Part shown: positions 7,704 through 19,258 of the stretch, piece by piece | Numbering within the stretch: the stretch's first letter is position 1 | Layout of the letters: each line of letters starts with the position of its first letter | Assembly: GCF_013391085.1 (NCBI RefSeq) | Contig: NZ_CP058334.1 | Location: 1,860,001 to 1,924,000, forward strand | Direction: 5' to 3' | DNA length: 64,000 nucleotides | Origin: Natronomonas halophila | GTDB taxonomy: Archaea > Halobacteriota > Halobacteria > Halobacteriales > Haloarculaceae | The notes under the pieces: generated by a model | What the model saw: only the letters and a program-made list of their open reading frames with translations | The model's database searches: none | What the model was told of the DNA's origin: nothing | Program-made: the position numbers and the translations under genes

Positions 7704-9197
7704 TTATAAATCTACGTCCAGTGCGTCGAGGTCGATCTCGCCGACCAGTTCCGCGGCCCGCTCGTACGGCGAGTCCGCTTGCCCCTCCGTTTCCGGTCGA
7801 ACGCGCCCTGCGCGCTTATAAACGGCATCCACGAACGCCTCGCGAGCGACCCGATTCTCGAAGAGGGCGTGGAGGTAGGTGCCGAATACGTCCTCGACGG
7901 CGGCGCCGTCGTCCGTGAAGGGGCGGTCGACATCACCGAGCAGTCGGCTTTCGCCCATGTGGATCTCGTAGCCCGAGACGGGCCCCGAGGCGCCCGAAAT
8001 CGGGCCACAGCCCGATAGGTCGCGCTCGACGGCCTCGACGGTCTTATCGGGCGAAAAGCGGGTTTCGACGGGTAGCAGGCCGACGCCCTCGATGGCCTCG
8101 GTGTCGCCCGTGCCCTCCACGTCGGCGTTGGTCAGGCGCTCGCCGAGCAGTTGGTAGCCACCACACAACCCGACCACGGGGCCGTCGAAGGCCCGCAACT
8201 GTTTATAAAGGCCTGCCTCCCGCGCCGCGAGCGCGTCGTCGACGGTGTTCTTGGTGCCCGTCAGCAGGACGGCGTCCGCGGCGTCGAGGCTGGCATCCAG
8301 CGGGACGAACCGCACACGGACGCCCGGAACCCGTGCCAGCGGTTCGACGTCGGTGACGTTCGAGGCGCGCGGAAACCGCGGGACGGCGACGGTAACCGTC
8401 CGGTCCTCGGGGACGCCGTCGTCGGCGCCCCATACGTCGGCCTCGCCGGGTGCCGGTAGCGAGACGCTGTCCTCTTCGGGGAGGCCGGGGTCGTCGTAGG
8501 GCAGGACGCCGAGGACGGGGACGCCCGTTCGCTCCTCGAAGCTATCGAGGCCGTCCTCCAGCAGCGAGCGGTCCCCGCGGAACTTCGTGATGACGGCGCC
8601 GACCACTTGCTCGCGGACGTCATCAGGGAGCAGTTCGAGGGTACCCACCAGCGAGGCGAAGACGCCGCCGCGTTCGATGTCGGCCACGAGGACGATATCG
8701 GCATCAGCGAACCGGGCGGTTTCCAGATTCGCCAAATCGCGGTGGTGAAGGTTGATTTCGGCGATGGAGCCGGCGCCCTCCGCGATTATGACGTCGTGGT
8801 TTTCGGCCAGTCGGTCGTGGGCCGCCTCGGCGGCCTCGCGAGCGCGGTCCCAGTGGGTGTCGTAGTAGTCGCCCGCGGCGAAGTGGCCGACCGCCTCGCC
8901 GTCGACGACGAGTTGGGATTCGCCCTCGCCGCGCGGTTTGAGGAGGACGGGATTGTGGTCAGTCGTCGCCGGGACGCCGGCCGCGCGGGCCTGAACGTGC
9001 TGGGAGACGCCGATTTCGCCGAAGCCGTCGCCGGTCGCTCGCGCGACTGCGCGTGCGTTGTTGGACATGTTCTGGGCTTTGAACGGCGCGACGTCGACGC
9101 CGTGGTCGGCCAGCAGGCGACAGAGGCCGGCGGCGACCGTCGACTTGCCGACGTGGCTGGCCGTGCCGGCGACGAGGATGGTGCGGGCGCGTGCCAC
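7704..9197 (-). CDS. cbiP: Cobyric acid synthase (glutamine-hydrolysing)
   Basis: 497 residues, the usual CbiP/CobQ length. The N-terminal dethiobiotin-synthetase-like ATPase has [17 protein letters not shown] (P-loop, about residues 9-25), [11 protein letters not shown] and [14 protein letters not shown]. The C-terminal class I glutamine amidotransferase domain has [13 protein letters not shown] with nucleophile Cys345, and [10 protein letters not shown] with the catalytic histidine. It amidates adenosylcobyrinic acid a,c-diamide at four positions to cobyric acid, the same intermediate that CbiZ regenerates from cobinamide. It is transcribed away from the acs1 region. Confidence 0.95.
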   Translation of the reverse strand: MARARTILVAGTASHVGKSTVAAGLCRLLADHGVDVAPFKAQNMSNNARAVARATGDGFGEIGVSQHVQARAAGVPATTDHNPVLLKPRGEGESQLVVDGEAVGHFAAGDYYDTHWDRAREAAEAAHDRLAENHDVIIAEGAGSIAEINLHHRDLANLETARFADADIVLVADIERGGVFASLVGTLELLPDDVREQVVGAVITKFRGDRSLLEDGLDSFEERTGVPVLGVLPYDDPGLPEEDSVSLPAPGEADVWGADDGVPEDRTVTVAVPRFPRASNVTDVEPLARVPGVRVRFVPLDASLDAADAVLLTGTKNTVDDALAAREAGLYKQLRAFDGPVVGLCGGYQLLGERLTNADVEGTGDTEAIEGVGLLPVETRFSPDKTVEAVERDLSGCGPISGASGPVSGYEIHMGESRLLGDVDRPFTDDGAAVEDVFGTYLHALFENRVAREAFVDAVYKRAGRVRPETEGQADSPYERAAELVGEIDLDALDVDL

Positions 9198-9280
9198 GCC
9201 TGCTCACAGGCGTGGGCCTCAAATACCCCTTACGAGTCGCGAGCGCGCGGCGAAAGCAGCGACGTGCGTCGAAAAGAGAC

Positions 9281-9478
9281 TCAGAACGCCTCGTCGGGCT
9301 GTTCGATGGTCGCCGAAAGCCCCTCGCGTTCGGTCTGGCCGGCGAGGTGTTCGCTTTCACCTTCGGATTCCCGCCGGCTGTTGCCCTGCTGTTCGTCGGT
9401 CACCGATTCGTCGCCCGTGACCTCGACGAACAGGGACTGTAACTCCTCGGCGCTCCCGTTGGATGCGTTCGTGCTCAT
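9281..9478 (-). CDS. Small acidic protein, haloarchaeal, unknown function
   Basis: 65 residues starting MSTNASNGSAEELQSLFVEVTG with a following DESVTDEQQ and a low-complexity acidic tail. It resembles a short haloarchaeal protein type I recall from other genomes, but no function is known to me. ATG 9478 is favoured over an upstream Met 24 bases earlier because a GGAGGAAG purine run precedes it by a few bases, and CTTTATGTT, a TATA-like box, lies some 35 bases upstream. It is divergent from acs1. Confidence 0.68.
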   Translation of the reverse strand: MSTNASNGSAEELQSLFVEVTGDESVTDEQQGNSRRESEGESEHLAGQTEREGLSATIEQPDEAF

Positions 9479-9586
9479 CGTGCCTTCCTCCGCCTTGACC
9501 AACCAAGGGGAACATAAAGGAAACTCTGCCTAATCATATTGGCCGGGCCACAGGTGCGTCGGAAACCGGTGGGTCGGCGGAGGAAC

Positions 9587-9593
9587 GTTTATC
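9587..9593 (+). promoter_or_regulatory. TATA box for the first acetyl-CoA synthetase
   Basis: GTTTATC lies 26-32 bases before the ATG at 9619, preceded by a purine-rich BRE-like GGAGGAAC. It predicts a leaderless mRNA. Confidence 0.6.
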
Positions 9594-9618
9594 CGCCCGA
9601 CACACCGACATACGACCG

Positions 9619-11607
9619 ATGGACGACGGGGGCGACGCCGAACTCGAAGCGTGGGTCGAAAACCAGGAGACCTTCGAACCGCCAGCGGAGTTCGTCGCGG
9701 GCGCGAACGTCTCCGACCCCGATATTTACGAGGAATTCGAGAACAACTGGCCCGACTGCTGGGAGCGGGCCGCCGAGTTACTGGAGTGGGACCGCCGCTG
9801 GGAGGGCGTTCTCGACGACTCGGACGCGCCCCGCTACCGCTGGTTCGTCGACGGGAAACTCAACGCGGCCTACAACTGCATCGACAGACACGTCGAGGCC
9901 GGCCGGAAGAACCACGCCGCCCTCCGGTGGGTCGGCAAGCGCGGCGAGACGGAGACCTACACCTACGGCGACTTGCAACGGGAGACGGAGGCCTTCGCTG
10001 CCGCCCTTCGCGAGTTGGGCGTCGGCGAGGACGACGTCGTCACCCTCTATCTGCCGATGATTCCCGAACTGCCGGTCGCCATGCTGGCGTGTGCGCGCCT
10101 CGGCGCGCCCCACTCGGTCGTCTTCGCGGGCTTTTCGGCGGACGCGCTGGCGACGCGGATGGACAACGCCGATTCGGAGTATCTCGTCACCTGCGACGGC
10201 TACTACCGCCGCGGGGACGCCCTCAACCACAAGGGCAAGGCCGACCGCGCGGTCCGACAACTCGACCACGACGCTGAAACCGTCGTCGTCGACCGGCTCG
10301 GCGGGGGCCTCCCCCACTCGCTGTCCGACGCCCAGCACGACTACGACACGCTCGTCGAGGACCACCGCAACGCCGAGGTCGAACCGGTCGCCCGCGACAG
10401 CGAGGACGACCTCTTCGTGATGTACACCTCGGGGACGACGGGCGAACCGAAGGCCGTCCGCCATACGACGGGCGGCTATCTCTCACACGTCGCCTGGACC
10501 AGCCACGCGGTACTGGACATCAAACCGTCCGACACCTACTGGTGCTCGGCGGATATCGGCTGGATTACCGGCCACTCCTACATCGTCTACGGGCCGCTCG
10601 CGCTGGGCGCGACGACGGTCATGTACGAGGGGACGCCGGACTACCCCGAGAAGGACCGCATCTGGGAACTCGTCGAACGCTACGACGTCGACGTCTTCTA
10701 TACGGCACCGACGGCGGTCCGGGCGTTCATGAAGTGGGGCACCGGGCATCCCGAGGAACACGACCTCTCCTCGCTGCGCCTGCTCGGGACGGTCGGCGAA
10801 CCCATCAACCCCCGCGCGTGGAAGTGGTACTACGACAACATCGGCGGCGGCGACTGCCCGGTGGTCGACACCTGGTGGCAGGCCGAAACCGGCGGGATGA
10901 TGGTCTCGACGCTGCCCGCCGTCTCGACGATGAAGCCCGGCTCTGCGGGCCCGCCACTGCCCGGCATCGACGCGAAGGTGGTCGACGCCGACGGCGAGGA
11001 AGTCGACCCCGGCGAGGCCGGTTATCTCGTCGTCGAGAAGCCGTGGCCCGGCATGCTGCGGGGGCTGGCCGGCGAGGACGACCGCTTCATCCCCGAATAC
11101 TGGTCGACCTACTCCGAGCCCGACGAGGACGAATGGGTCTACTTCGCGGGCGACGGCGCGAAACTCGACGAGGACGGCTACATCACCCTTCTGGGGCGGG
11201 TCGACGACGTCATCAGCCTCGGCGACCACCGCATCGGGACGATGGAGATCGAGTCGGCCATCGTCGGCGTGGAGGGCGTCGCCGAGGCCGCCGTCGTCGG
11301 GACGGCCGGCGAACTCATCGCCTACGTCAGCACCGAACAGGACCGGGCGGGCGATGCGGACCTCCGGCGGGCCATCGTCGCGGGCGTCGAGGACGCCATC
11401 GGCGAGGTGGCCGTCCCCGACCACGTCGTCTTCACGCCCGAACTCCCGAAGACCCGGTCGGGCAAAATCATGCGCCGCCTGCTGGAGGACATCGCCACCG
11501 GCGCGGAGTTGGGCGATATCAGCGCGCTGCGCAACCCCGAAATCGTCGGCGAACTGCGGGCGCGACTGGCCGGCGAGACGCGGTCGTACCTCGAACCCGA
11601 GGACTGA
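9619..11607 (+). CDS. AMP-forming acyl/acetyl-CoA synthetase, divergent paralogue
   Basis: 662 residues, full Acs length. Present are the phosphate-binding loop YTSGTTGEPKAVRHTTGGYL (A3), YWCSADIGWITGHSYIVYGP, DTWWQAETGGM and the catalytic A10 lysine at residue 616 (LPKTRSGKIMRRLL). The hinge/A8 loop, normally NVSGHRLGT, reads SLGDHRIGT here (residues 533-541), changing Ser-Gly to Gly-Asp. The following segment is shorter and lacks the KGEAVYTYV block seen in the paralogue at 14534-16507. It activates a short carboxylate as acyl-AMP, but CoA use or acid specificity may differ. Transcribed from its own promoter, upstream of a Bat-type regulator. Confidence 0.88.
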   Translation: MDDGGDAELEAWVENQETFEPPAEFVAGANVSDPDIYEEFENNWPDCWERAAELLEWDRRWEGVLDDSDAPRYRWFVDGKLNAAYNCIDRHVEAGRKNHAALRWVGKRGETETYTYGDLQRETEAFAAALRELGVGEDDVVTLYLPMIPELPVAMLACARLGAPHSVVFAGFSADALATRMDNADSEYLVTCDGYYRRGDALNHKGKADRAVRQLDHDAETVVVDRLGGGLPHSLSDAQHDYDTLVEDHRNAEVEPVARDSEDDLFVMYTSGTTGEPKAVRHTTGGYLSHVAWTSHAVLDIKPSDTYWCSADIGWITGHSYIVYGPLALGATTVMYEGTPDYPEKDRIWELVERYDVDVFYTAPTAVRAFMKWGTGHPEEHDLSSLRLLGTVGEPINPRAWKWYYDNIGGGDCPVVDTWWQAETGGMMVSTLPAVSTMKPGSAGPPLPGIDAKVVDADGEEVDPGEAGYLVVEKPWPGMLRGLAGEDDRFIPEYWSTYSEPDEDEWVYFAGDGAKLDEDGYITLLGRVDDVISLGDHRIGTMEIESAIVGVEGVAEAAVVGTAGELIAYVSTEQDRAGDADLRRAIVAGVEDAIGEVAVPDHVVFTPELPKTRSGKIMRRLLEDIATGAELGDISALRNPEIVGELRARLAGETRSYLEPED

Positions 11608-11803
11608 TTTCGCTTTTCGAATCGGATACGAAATCGCTGCTATAACCCCTTGCCACTCCGTCTAGGGTACCGTCCCAGTCGTTTGCGGTTCGCGTCCCGA
11701 TTAGTTACGAATTAGCCATCCGATAGGTATCCTCCCGCTCGACGCCGCTACCGCCCGCAGCCACCCGAAGGGTTATGGTTTCGCAATAGACATTGAATAC
11801 GAA

Positions 11804-14326
11804 ATGGAAGCCACGCTGGACGGGACGGCCTACGAACGGCTTCGGGAGGCCGCCACGACGGGCCGGGAGCGACTCGTCGTTCGGCTGGCCGGCGAGGCGG
11901 GGGTTCGGCCGGCCGAGCAGACGCGGCTTCGGCCCGGCGACATCGACAGACGGCGTTTCGAGGGCGAGACCCACCACTTCCTCGCGGTCCGCGACGAGGA
12001 CGACGACCCGACTCGCCGGACCCATCTCTCGGCGGACCTCGCACAGGCAATCGACGAGTACGCCGCGACGACGGGTACCGACCCTGACGGCCGCCTCATC
12101 GACGTGACGCCGCGGCGGGTCCAGATGCTCATCAGCGAGGTGGCGACTCGGGCCGTCGAAGCGACCGGCGACGAGCGGTTCGAGGACGTCTCCAGCGACG
12201 AGTTGCGCCGCTATTTCGCTCGCCGCCTGCTGACCGAAACGGACGTCGACCCCCGCGTGGTCCGCGAAGTGGGCGGGTGGGACCGACTGGCCGCGCTGGA
12301 CCCCTACGTCGGCGAAATCGAGGACGCCGACATCGCGGCGGCCTTTACAAACGGCCATCGCCCGGCCATCGCCGCCGACGAGGGCCCCTCCTTCGAGGCT
12401 GCCGCGAGCGTCGTCGCGCTCGAACTCGACGCCGACGGGCGCGTGGTGGGGTGTTCGGGTGCGTTGGCGTCCCTGCTCGGCTATCCCGACGATTCGGTTC
12501 CGGGCACGCCCTTCGAGGGCCTCTTCGCCGAGGAGGCACGCGAGCGCGCACGGCCGAAGGAACTGCTCGCGACGGCGGGCCGCGATGACGTCACCGTCGA
12601 GGAGTGCTGGTTCCAGCGGGCCGACGGCTCCCGGGTTCGGCTCTCGGCACTGGTCGGCGCCCTCCGCGAGGACGGCCGCCTCGACGGCTTTACCGTCATC
12701 GTTCGGCCGGCCGACGCCGACGGCAGCCTCGCTGCCGGCGCCTTCCAGCAGGCCGTCGAGGCGGCGGGCCAGCCGATGTGTCTCGCCTCGGTCACGGGCG
12801 AAATCGAGTACGCCAACGCGGCCTTCGAGGAGTTGACGGGCTTCACGCAGGGCGAGGCCGTCGGCCGGACCGCCGACGACCTGCTCAGTACCGGCGAGAA
12901 CACCGAGGCGTTCTATCAGGAACTCCGGGAGACGGCCCTGGACGGCGAGACGTGGACCGGCCAACTGACCACGCGCCGCAAGAGCGGCGAGCGGGTCCAC
13001 GTCCGCCAGACCGTCGCGCCCGTGATGGACGGCGATGAAGTGGCTTTCTTCGTCTGTATCAGCACCGACGTGACCGAGCGGGTCCGCCGCGAGCGCGCGC
13101 TCGCCCGGCGGTGTGAGACCCTCGAGGGGCTCGAAACGCTGGTTGCGGACATCAATTCGGCCGGCCGCGAACTCATCGACGCCTCGACGCGGGAGGAAAT
13201 CGAGGCGGCCGTCTGCGAGTCGCTGGCCGACAGCGAGGCCTACGTCGGCGCGTGGGTCGGCAGCACCGACCCCGGCGACCCGCGACTCCACCCCCGCGAA
13301 TGGGCGGGCCTTGACCGGGAGACGACCGGTGCCGTCGACGTCGAAACCCCAGCCGTCGAGACGGCCCTCGATACGGGCGACCCGCGGGTGACCGGCGGCG
13401 ACTTTGCCCCGGACGTGGTCGGCCCCTTCGATGCGGCGGAGGTCGGCGGGGTGCGCGCAGCGGGCGTCGTCCCGCTGGCCTACGGCGAGACGACCTACGG
13501 TGCTCTGGTCGTCTTCACCGACCGGCCGACCGCCTTCGGCGACCGCGAGCGGACGTTACTGTCTGACCTCGGCGCCCGCATCGGCCACGCCGTGACGGCC
13601 ATCGAGCGGCGGAACCTCCTGCTTGCCGATACCGTCGTCGAACTGGAGTTCGGCTGTACCGACGACGAGGCATTCATCGTCGAGGCCACCCGCCAGCACG
13701 GCTGTTCGTGCACGCTGGAGGCCGTCGTTCCCGTCTCCGAGACGTCGCTGCTGTTCTACGTGACGCTGTCGGGCGCCCAACCCGACGCCTTCCTCGATAC
13801 GGTGATGGACGCCGACGGGGTCGTCGACGCCCGGTACATCCGGGAGTATTCGGACCGCTCGCTGCTGGAGTTCACCGTCGAGGGCGATTCGCCGGCGCTG
13901 ACGCTGACGGACCTCGGCGCGACCATCCGGTCGGCGGTCGCCGAATCCGGCGAGGCGACCTATCACGCCGAAATCGCCCGCGAGGGCGACGTCCGCGGCA
14001 TCGTCGAGGGGCTACAGGCCGAGTTCCCGGCGACGGACCTGCGGGCGAAACACGCCGTCGACCAGTCCATCGAGACGGTCGCGGAGTTTCAGGACACGCT
14101 GGCGGAGTCGCTCACGGACAAACAGCGGGCGGCGCTGCGGGCGGCCTACTTCGCGGGGTATTTCGACTGGCCCCGCGGGTCGACCGCCGAGGAGGTCGCC
14201 GACTCGATGGACGTCTCCTCGCCGACCTTCCACAACCACCTCCGGAAGGCCGAACGGAAACTGCTGGCCTCCTTCTTCGACCACACCCACGACCACCTCG
14301 GCGCCGAGGCGCCCGAACTCGGCTAA
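11804..14326 (+). CDS. Bat-type transcriptional regulator: recombinase-like, PAS, PAS, GAF, HTH-10
   Basis: 840 residues. Residues 1-185 resemble a tyrosine-recombinase catalytic domain: Arg35 (GVRPAEQ), DELRRYFARRLL at 132-143 where HxLR is expected, EVGGWDRL and Tyr168 in DPYVG. The box-II histidine is Asp132, so it probably binds DNA without recombining. PAS domains follow (about 200-310 and 315-435), then a GAF domain (about 450-600), a haloarchaeal Bat-associated domain, and the HTH-10 helix-turn-helix at the end (LTDKQRAALRAAYFAGYF, STAEEVADSM, HNHLRKAERKLL). The architecture matches bacterio-opsin activator relatives. It sits between two acetyl-CoA synthetase genes, which I infer are among its targets. 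Confidence 0.88.
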   Translation: MEATLDGTAYERLREAATTGRERLVVRLAGEAGVRPAEQTRLRPGDIDRRRFEGETHHFLAVRDEDDDPTRRTHLSADLAQAIDEYAATTGTDPDGRLIDVTPRRVQMLISEVATRAVEATGDERFEDVSSDELRRYFARRLLTETDVDPRVVREVGGWDRLAALDPYVGEIEDADIAAAFTNGHRPAIAADEGPSFEAAASVVALELDADGRVVGCSGALASLLGYPDDSVPGTPFEGLFAEEARERARPKELLATAGRDDVTVEECWFQRADGSRVRLSALVGALREDGRLDGFTVIVRPADADGSLAAGAFQQAVEAAGQPMCLASVTGEIEYANAAFEELTGFTQGEAVGRTADDLLSTGENTEAFYQELRETALDGETWTGQLTTRRKSGERVHVRQTVAPVMDGDEVAFFVCISTDVTERVRRERALARRCETLEGLETLVADINSAGRELIDASTREEIEAAVCESLADSEAYVGAWVGSTDPGDPRLHPREWAGLDRETTGAVDVETPAVETALDTGDPRVTGGDFAPDVVGPFDAAEVGGVRAAGVVPLAYGETTYGALVVFTDRPTAFGDRERTLLSDLGARIGHAVTAIERRNLLLADTVVELEFGCTDDEAFIVEATRQHGCSCTLEAVVPVSETSLLFYVTLSGAQPDAFLDTVMDADGVVDARYIREYSDRSLLEFTVEGDSPALTLTDLGATIRSAVAESGEATYHAEIAREGDVRGIVEGLQAEFPATDLRAKHAVDQSIETVAEFQDTLAESLTDKQRAALRAAYFAGYFDWPRGSTAEEVADSMDVSSPTFHNHLRKAERKLLASFFDHTHDHLGAEAPELG

Positions 14327-14400
14327 ACATTTTAAATCGGTCTGGTTCGCCGCACCTTCTGTCGGTTCGAACAGGTCAGATATCCGCGTCGAAATCTCTG

Positions 14401-14412
14401 ATGAACGTTCAT
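14401..14412. promoter_or_regulatory. Perfect 12-base palindrome upstream of acs
   Basis: ATGAACGTTCAT is self-complementary and lies about 95 bases before the predicted TATA box of acs, in the 207-base gap after the Bat-type regulator. It is a candidate operator, with no direct proof. Confidence 0.35.
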
Positions 14413-14500
14413 TCGGGACTCGATAGGGGGTTCGAGGGGCCGATTCGCGCCGGTCTCGCGGTCGCGACCTCGGGTGCGTTTGTCATGCTTAGATTCCCCG

Positions 14501-14508
14501 CTTATTAG
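14501..14508 (+). promoter_or_regulatory. TATA box for acs
   Basis: CTTATTAG lies 26-33 bases before the ATG at 14534. An AT-rich TTAGATT just upstream (about 14490) could be an alternative. Confidence 0.5.
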
Positions 14509-14533
14509 TACCCGTTACGCTTGAACGGATGGA

Positions 14534-16507
<1,974 letters not shown>

Positions 16508-16564
16508 GGGGAGGAATCCCTTTTCCGAGTTACCGACGCCGAACACAGGCTACACACGACAACT

Positions 16565-17029
16565 ATGACAGACAAAACCACTCACGATACTGCGGGTGAC
16601 TCCGGTCGGGCCGACGACGGCCGGTCCATCGAAACGGACGGTGGAGTCGCCTCACAAGCCGCACAGGACCACGAACAGACCGACTATCTCAACGCGGAGG
16701 TGAACCTGCTGAACCCGAGCACGCCGTTCATGCGCGAACACCTGAAAATCGTCTGGACGGGCTTTGCCATCTGGGCGGTCATCGTCTTCGGGCCGGTAAC
16801 GATGACGCGGCTGGCACCGGGCGTAATGACGACCCAGATGCCGGTCATCGGGTTCCCGCTGCACTACTTCCTCATCGCCTTCGGTGGGCCGACCGGCGCG
16901 CTGCTGCTGTCGTTCTGGTATGCGCGCAAGCGGGACGCCCTCGACGAGAAGTACGGTATCGACCCCGAGAGCGTCTCGACCCAGACCGAAGGCGAGGCCG
17001 TCGCTGCTGACGGAGGTGTCGAGGAATGA
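16565..17029 (+). CDS. DUF4212 small partner of a sodium/solute symporter
   Basis: 154 residues with a hydrophilic N-terminus (about 45 residues), then YLNAEVNLLNPSTPFMREH leading into two transmembrane helices (about residues 60-80 and 95-118), and FWYARKRDALDEKYG. This is the DUF4212 pattern, a family that regularly precedes the VC_2705-type solute symporter and probably forms a complex with it. The coding region overlaps the symporter start by 4 bases (ATGA), indicating translational coupling. Confidence 0.88.
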   Translation: MTDKTTHDTAGDSGRADDGRSIETDGGVASQAAQDHEQTDYLNAEVNLLNPSTPFMREHLKIVWTGFAIWAVIVFGPVTMTRLAPGVMTTQMPVIGFPLHYFLIAFGGPTGALLLSFWYARKRDALDEKYGIDPESVSTQTEGEAVAADGGVEE

Positions 17030-18717
17030 TCGACTCGCTGGCACTCCAGAGCGAACTGCTCCCGGAAGGGCTGAACATCTCGTTCAAGACCCTGCCGGCC
17101 ATCCTCGTGTTAGGGATGCTCGGCCTGTTCCTCGCTATCGGCTTCGTCTTCCGCGTGGCCGACACCGAGAACATGTGGGTCGCCGGCCGTTCCATCGGGA
17201 ACGTCGAAAACGGGATGGCGATCGGTGCCAACTGGATGTCCGCGGCATCGTATCTCGGGATGGCCGCCCTGATCGCCCTTTCGGGCGTCTACGGGCTGGC
17301 GTTCGTCGTCGGCTGGACGACGGGCTATTTCATCCTGCTCATCTTCATGGCCGCACAGCTCCGACGGTTCGGGAAGTACACCGCCCCGGACTTCGTCGGC
17401 GACCGCTTCAACTCCGATAGCGCACGCGCCATCGCGGCGGTGACGACGTTCCTCATCGGGTTCGTCTACGCCATCGGGCAGGCACGAGGGATGGCCCTCG
17501 TCGGCCTGTACGTCTTCGGTGACTTCGGCGGCGTCATCCCCGGTCTCGACGGCTATCAGGTGATGGTCGTCGCGATGATGGCGATTACGGTCGGGTACCT
17601 GTCGCTGTCCGGGATGCTGGGCGCGACGAAGAACCAGGCCGTGCAGTACGTCATCCTCATCGTCGCGTTCCTCGCCGGGCTCTTCGTGGTCGGCGTCACG
17701 AACGGCTACTCGACGATTCTGCCGCAGATCGAGTACGGGATGCTCATCAGCGAACTCGGCAGCGAATTCAGCGAACCCTTCGTCAACGAGAGTTACTACC
17801 TGTGGATCGCGACGTGTTTCTCGCTAATCGTCGGCACCTGTGGTCTGCCGCACGTCCTGGTCCGGTTCTACACCGTCGAAAGCGAGCGGACCGCCCGCTG
17901 GTCGACCGTGTGGGGCCTGTTCTTCATCTGCCTGCTCTACTGGAGCGCACCGGCCTTCGCCGCCTTCGGGACCGACCTCTACAGCAGCAACGTCGGCGCG
18001 ACCTACGGCGACCCCGGCATGTCGAGTGCCGCCGGTGACGTCATCGTCGTGCTGGCGACCCAGCTGTCGGGCCTCCCCGAATGGTTCGTCGGGCTGGTCG
18101 CCGCGGGCGGCATCGCCGCCGCTATCGCGACGGTCGCGGGCCTGTTCATCGCGGGTTCCTCGGCCATCAGCCACGACATCTACACCAACATCATCAACCC
18201 CGACGCGACCCAGCGCCAGCAGATTCTGGTCGGCCGACTGAGCATCCTCCTTCTGGGTGCCATCACGACGCTGGCCGCGCTGGACCCCGCAGCACCCATC
18301 GCCGCGCTGGTCTCGTACGCGTTCTCGCTGGCCGGCGCCGTGCTGTTCCCGATGTTCTTCCTCGGCATGTGGTGGGAGAACACGAACCGTCAGGGCGCAC
18401 TCGCGGGCATGCTGACCGGCCTCACGCTGTGGGCCATTCCGATGATCAACGAAGTCGTGCCGACCTACGGCTTCTTCGGCGGCGAGACCATCTCGCCGGC
18501 CCTCGCACAGTGGATGCCGGCCATCGGCTCGGCGCTTATCGCCGTGCCCATCGTCTTCGTGGTCACTATCGGTGTCTCCCTCGCGACGGAGGAGCCGCCG
18601 ATGGAGACCAAGAAGATCGTCCGGCAGTGTCACAGCCCCGAACCGATGAGCCAACAGCAGACGGCAGAAGACGTCGTCGCAGCCGACGGGGGCACCGAGA
18701 CCCCCGCGGATGACTGA
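17026..18717 (+). CDS. Sodium/solute symporter, acetate-permease (ActP)-like
   Basis: 563 residues with about 13 hydrophobic helices. Signature stretches include MWVAGRSIGNVENGMAIGAN, SAASYLGMAALI and TCGLPHVLVRFYTV, which belong to the SSS (solute:sodium symporter) family, VC_2705 branch, near ActP. Context (acs, DUF4212) makes acetate or another short monocarboxylate the likely cargo, driven by sodium. It is translationally coupled to the DUF4212 gene and followed two bases later by UspA, so one operon from acs to uspA is likely. Confidence 0.9.
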   Translation: MIDSLALQSELLPEGLNISFKTLPAILVLGMLGLFLAIGFVFRVADTENMWVAGRSIGNVENGMAIGANWMSAASYLGMAALIALSGVYGLAFVVGWTTGYFILLIFMAAQLRRFGKYTAPDFVGDRFNSDSARAIAAVTTFLIGFVYAIGQARGMALVGLYVFGDFGGVIPGLDGYQVMVVAMMAITVGYLSLSGMLGATKNQAVQYVILIVAFLAGLFVVGVTNGYSTILPQIEYGMLISELGSEFSEPFVNESYYLWIATCFSLIVGTCGLPHVLVRFYTVESERTARWSTVWGLFFICLLYWSAPAFAAFGTDLYSSNVGATYGDPGMSSAAGDVIVVLATQLSGLPEWFVGLVAAGGIAAAIATVAGLFIAGSSAISHDIYTNIINPDATQRQQILVGRLSILLLGAITTLAALDPAAPIAALVSYAFSLAGAVLFPMFFLGMWWENTNRQGALAGMLTGLTLWAIPMINEVVPTYGFFGGETISPALAQWMPAIGSALIAVPIVFVVTIGVSLATEEPPMETKKIVRQCHSPEPMSQQQTAEDVVAADGGTETPADD

Positions 18718-18719
18718 CC

Positions 18720-19178
18720 ATGTACGAGAAAATACTCGTTCCGACGGACGGTAGCGATACGGCCGAAAACGCCGTCGAGCACGCGCTCGACATCGCCGAG
18801 AAGTACGACGCGGAGGTCCATGCCCTCTACGTCGTCGACACGGACTCGATGAGCCTCACGCTCGGCGGCGAGCAACTGGACCGCATCGAGCAAGGCCAGT
18901 TCGACGAGATGGAGGAGGTCAAAGGCAAGGCCGACGCGGCGACCGGCTACGTCGCCGACGGTGCGGCTTCCCGCGGCCTCGACGCCGTCGAACACATCTC
19001 GGCGGGCAAGCCCCACGACCAGATCGCCAACTACGCCGAGCACAACGACATCGACCTCGTCGTGATGGGCAGTCACGGCCGCTCGGGCGTCAAGCGTGCG
19101 ATTCTCGGCAGCGTCACCGAACGGACGCTCCGGTCGACGCACGTGCCCGTGCTGGTCGTCGACGTCCAAGAGGAATAG
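18720..19178 (+). CDS. Universal stress protein UspA family
   Basis: 152 residues in one Usp domain: KILVPTDGSDTAENAVEHAL at the N-terminus, and the ATP-binding signature GSHGRSGVKRAILGSVTE near residues 119-136, ending with PVLVVDV. The complete G-x2-G-x9-G-S/T motif predicts an ATP-binding Usp. It starts 2 bases after the symporter stop, and Usp genes downstream of transporters are common in haloarchaea. Confidence 0.93.
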   Translation: MYEKILVPTDGSDTAENAVEHALDIAEKYDAEVHALYVVDTDSMSLTLGGEQLDRIEQGQFDEMEEVKGKADAATGYVADGAASRGLDAVEHISAGKPHDQIANYAEHNDIDLVVMGSHGRSGVKRAILGSVTERTLRSTHVPVLVVDVQEE

Positions 19179-19211
19179 CGCGCAAGACTGACGGCGCCCC
19201 GGCGCCACGAT

Positions 19212-19219
19212 ATTTTTAT
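19212..19219 (+). promoter_or_regulatory. TATA box for the small membrane protein at 19259
   Basis: ATTTTTAT lies about 43 bases before ATG 19259, giving a short leader of roughly 15 bases that includes the purine run CAGAGGAG. Confidence 0.55.
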
Positions 19220-19258
19220 GCACTACCACCGACCGACACCCCAGAGGAGCCACCGGCT

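Noticed and set aside
9539-10060. Overlapping frame at the start of the first acetyl-CoA synthetase
   Set aside because: It is in another frame of a strongly conserved gene and has a basic, Thr/Arg-rich composition typical of shadow frames.
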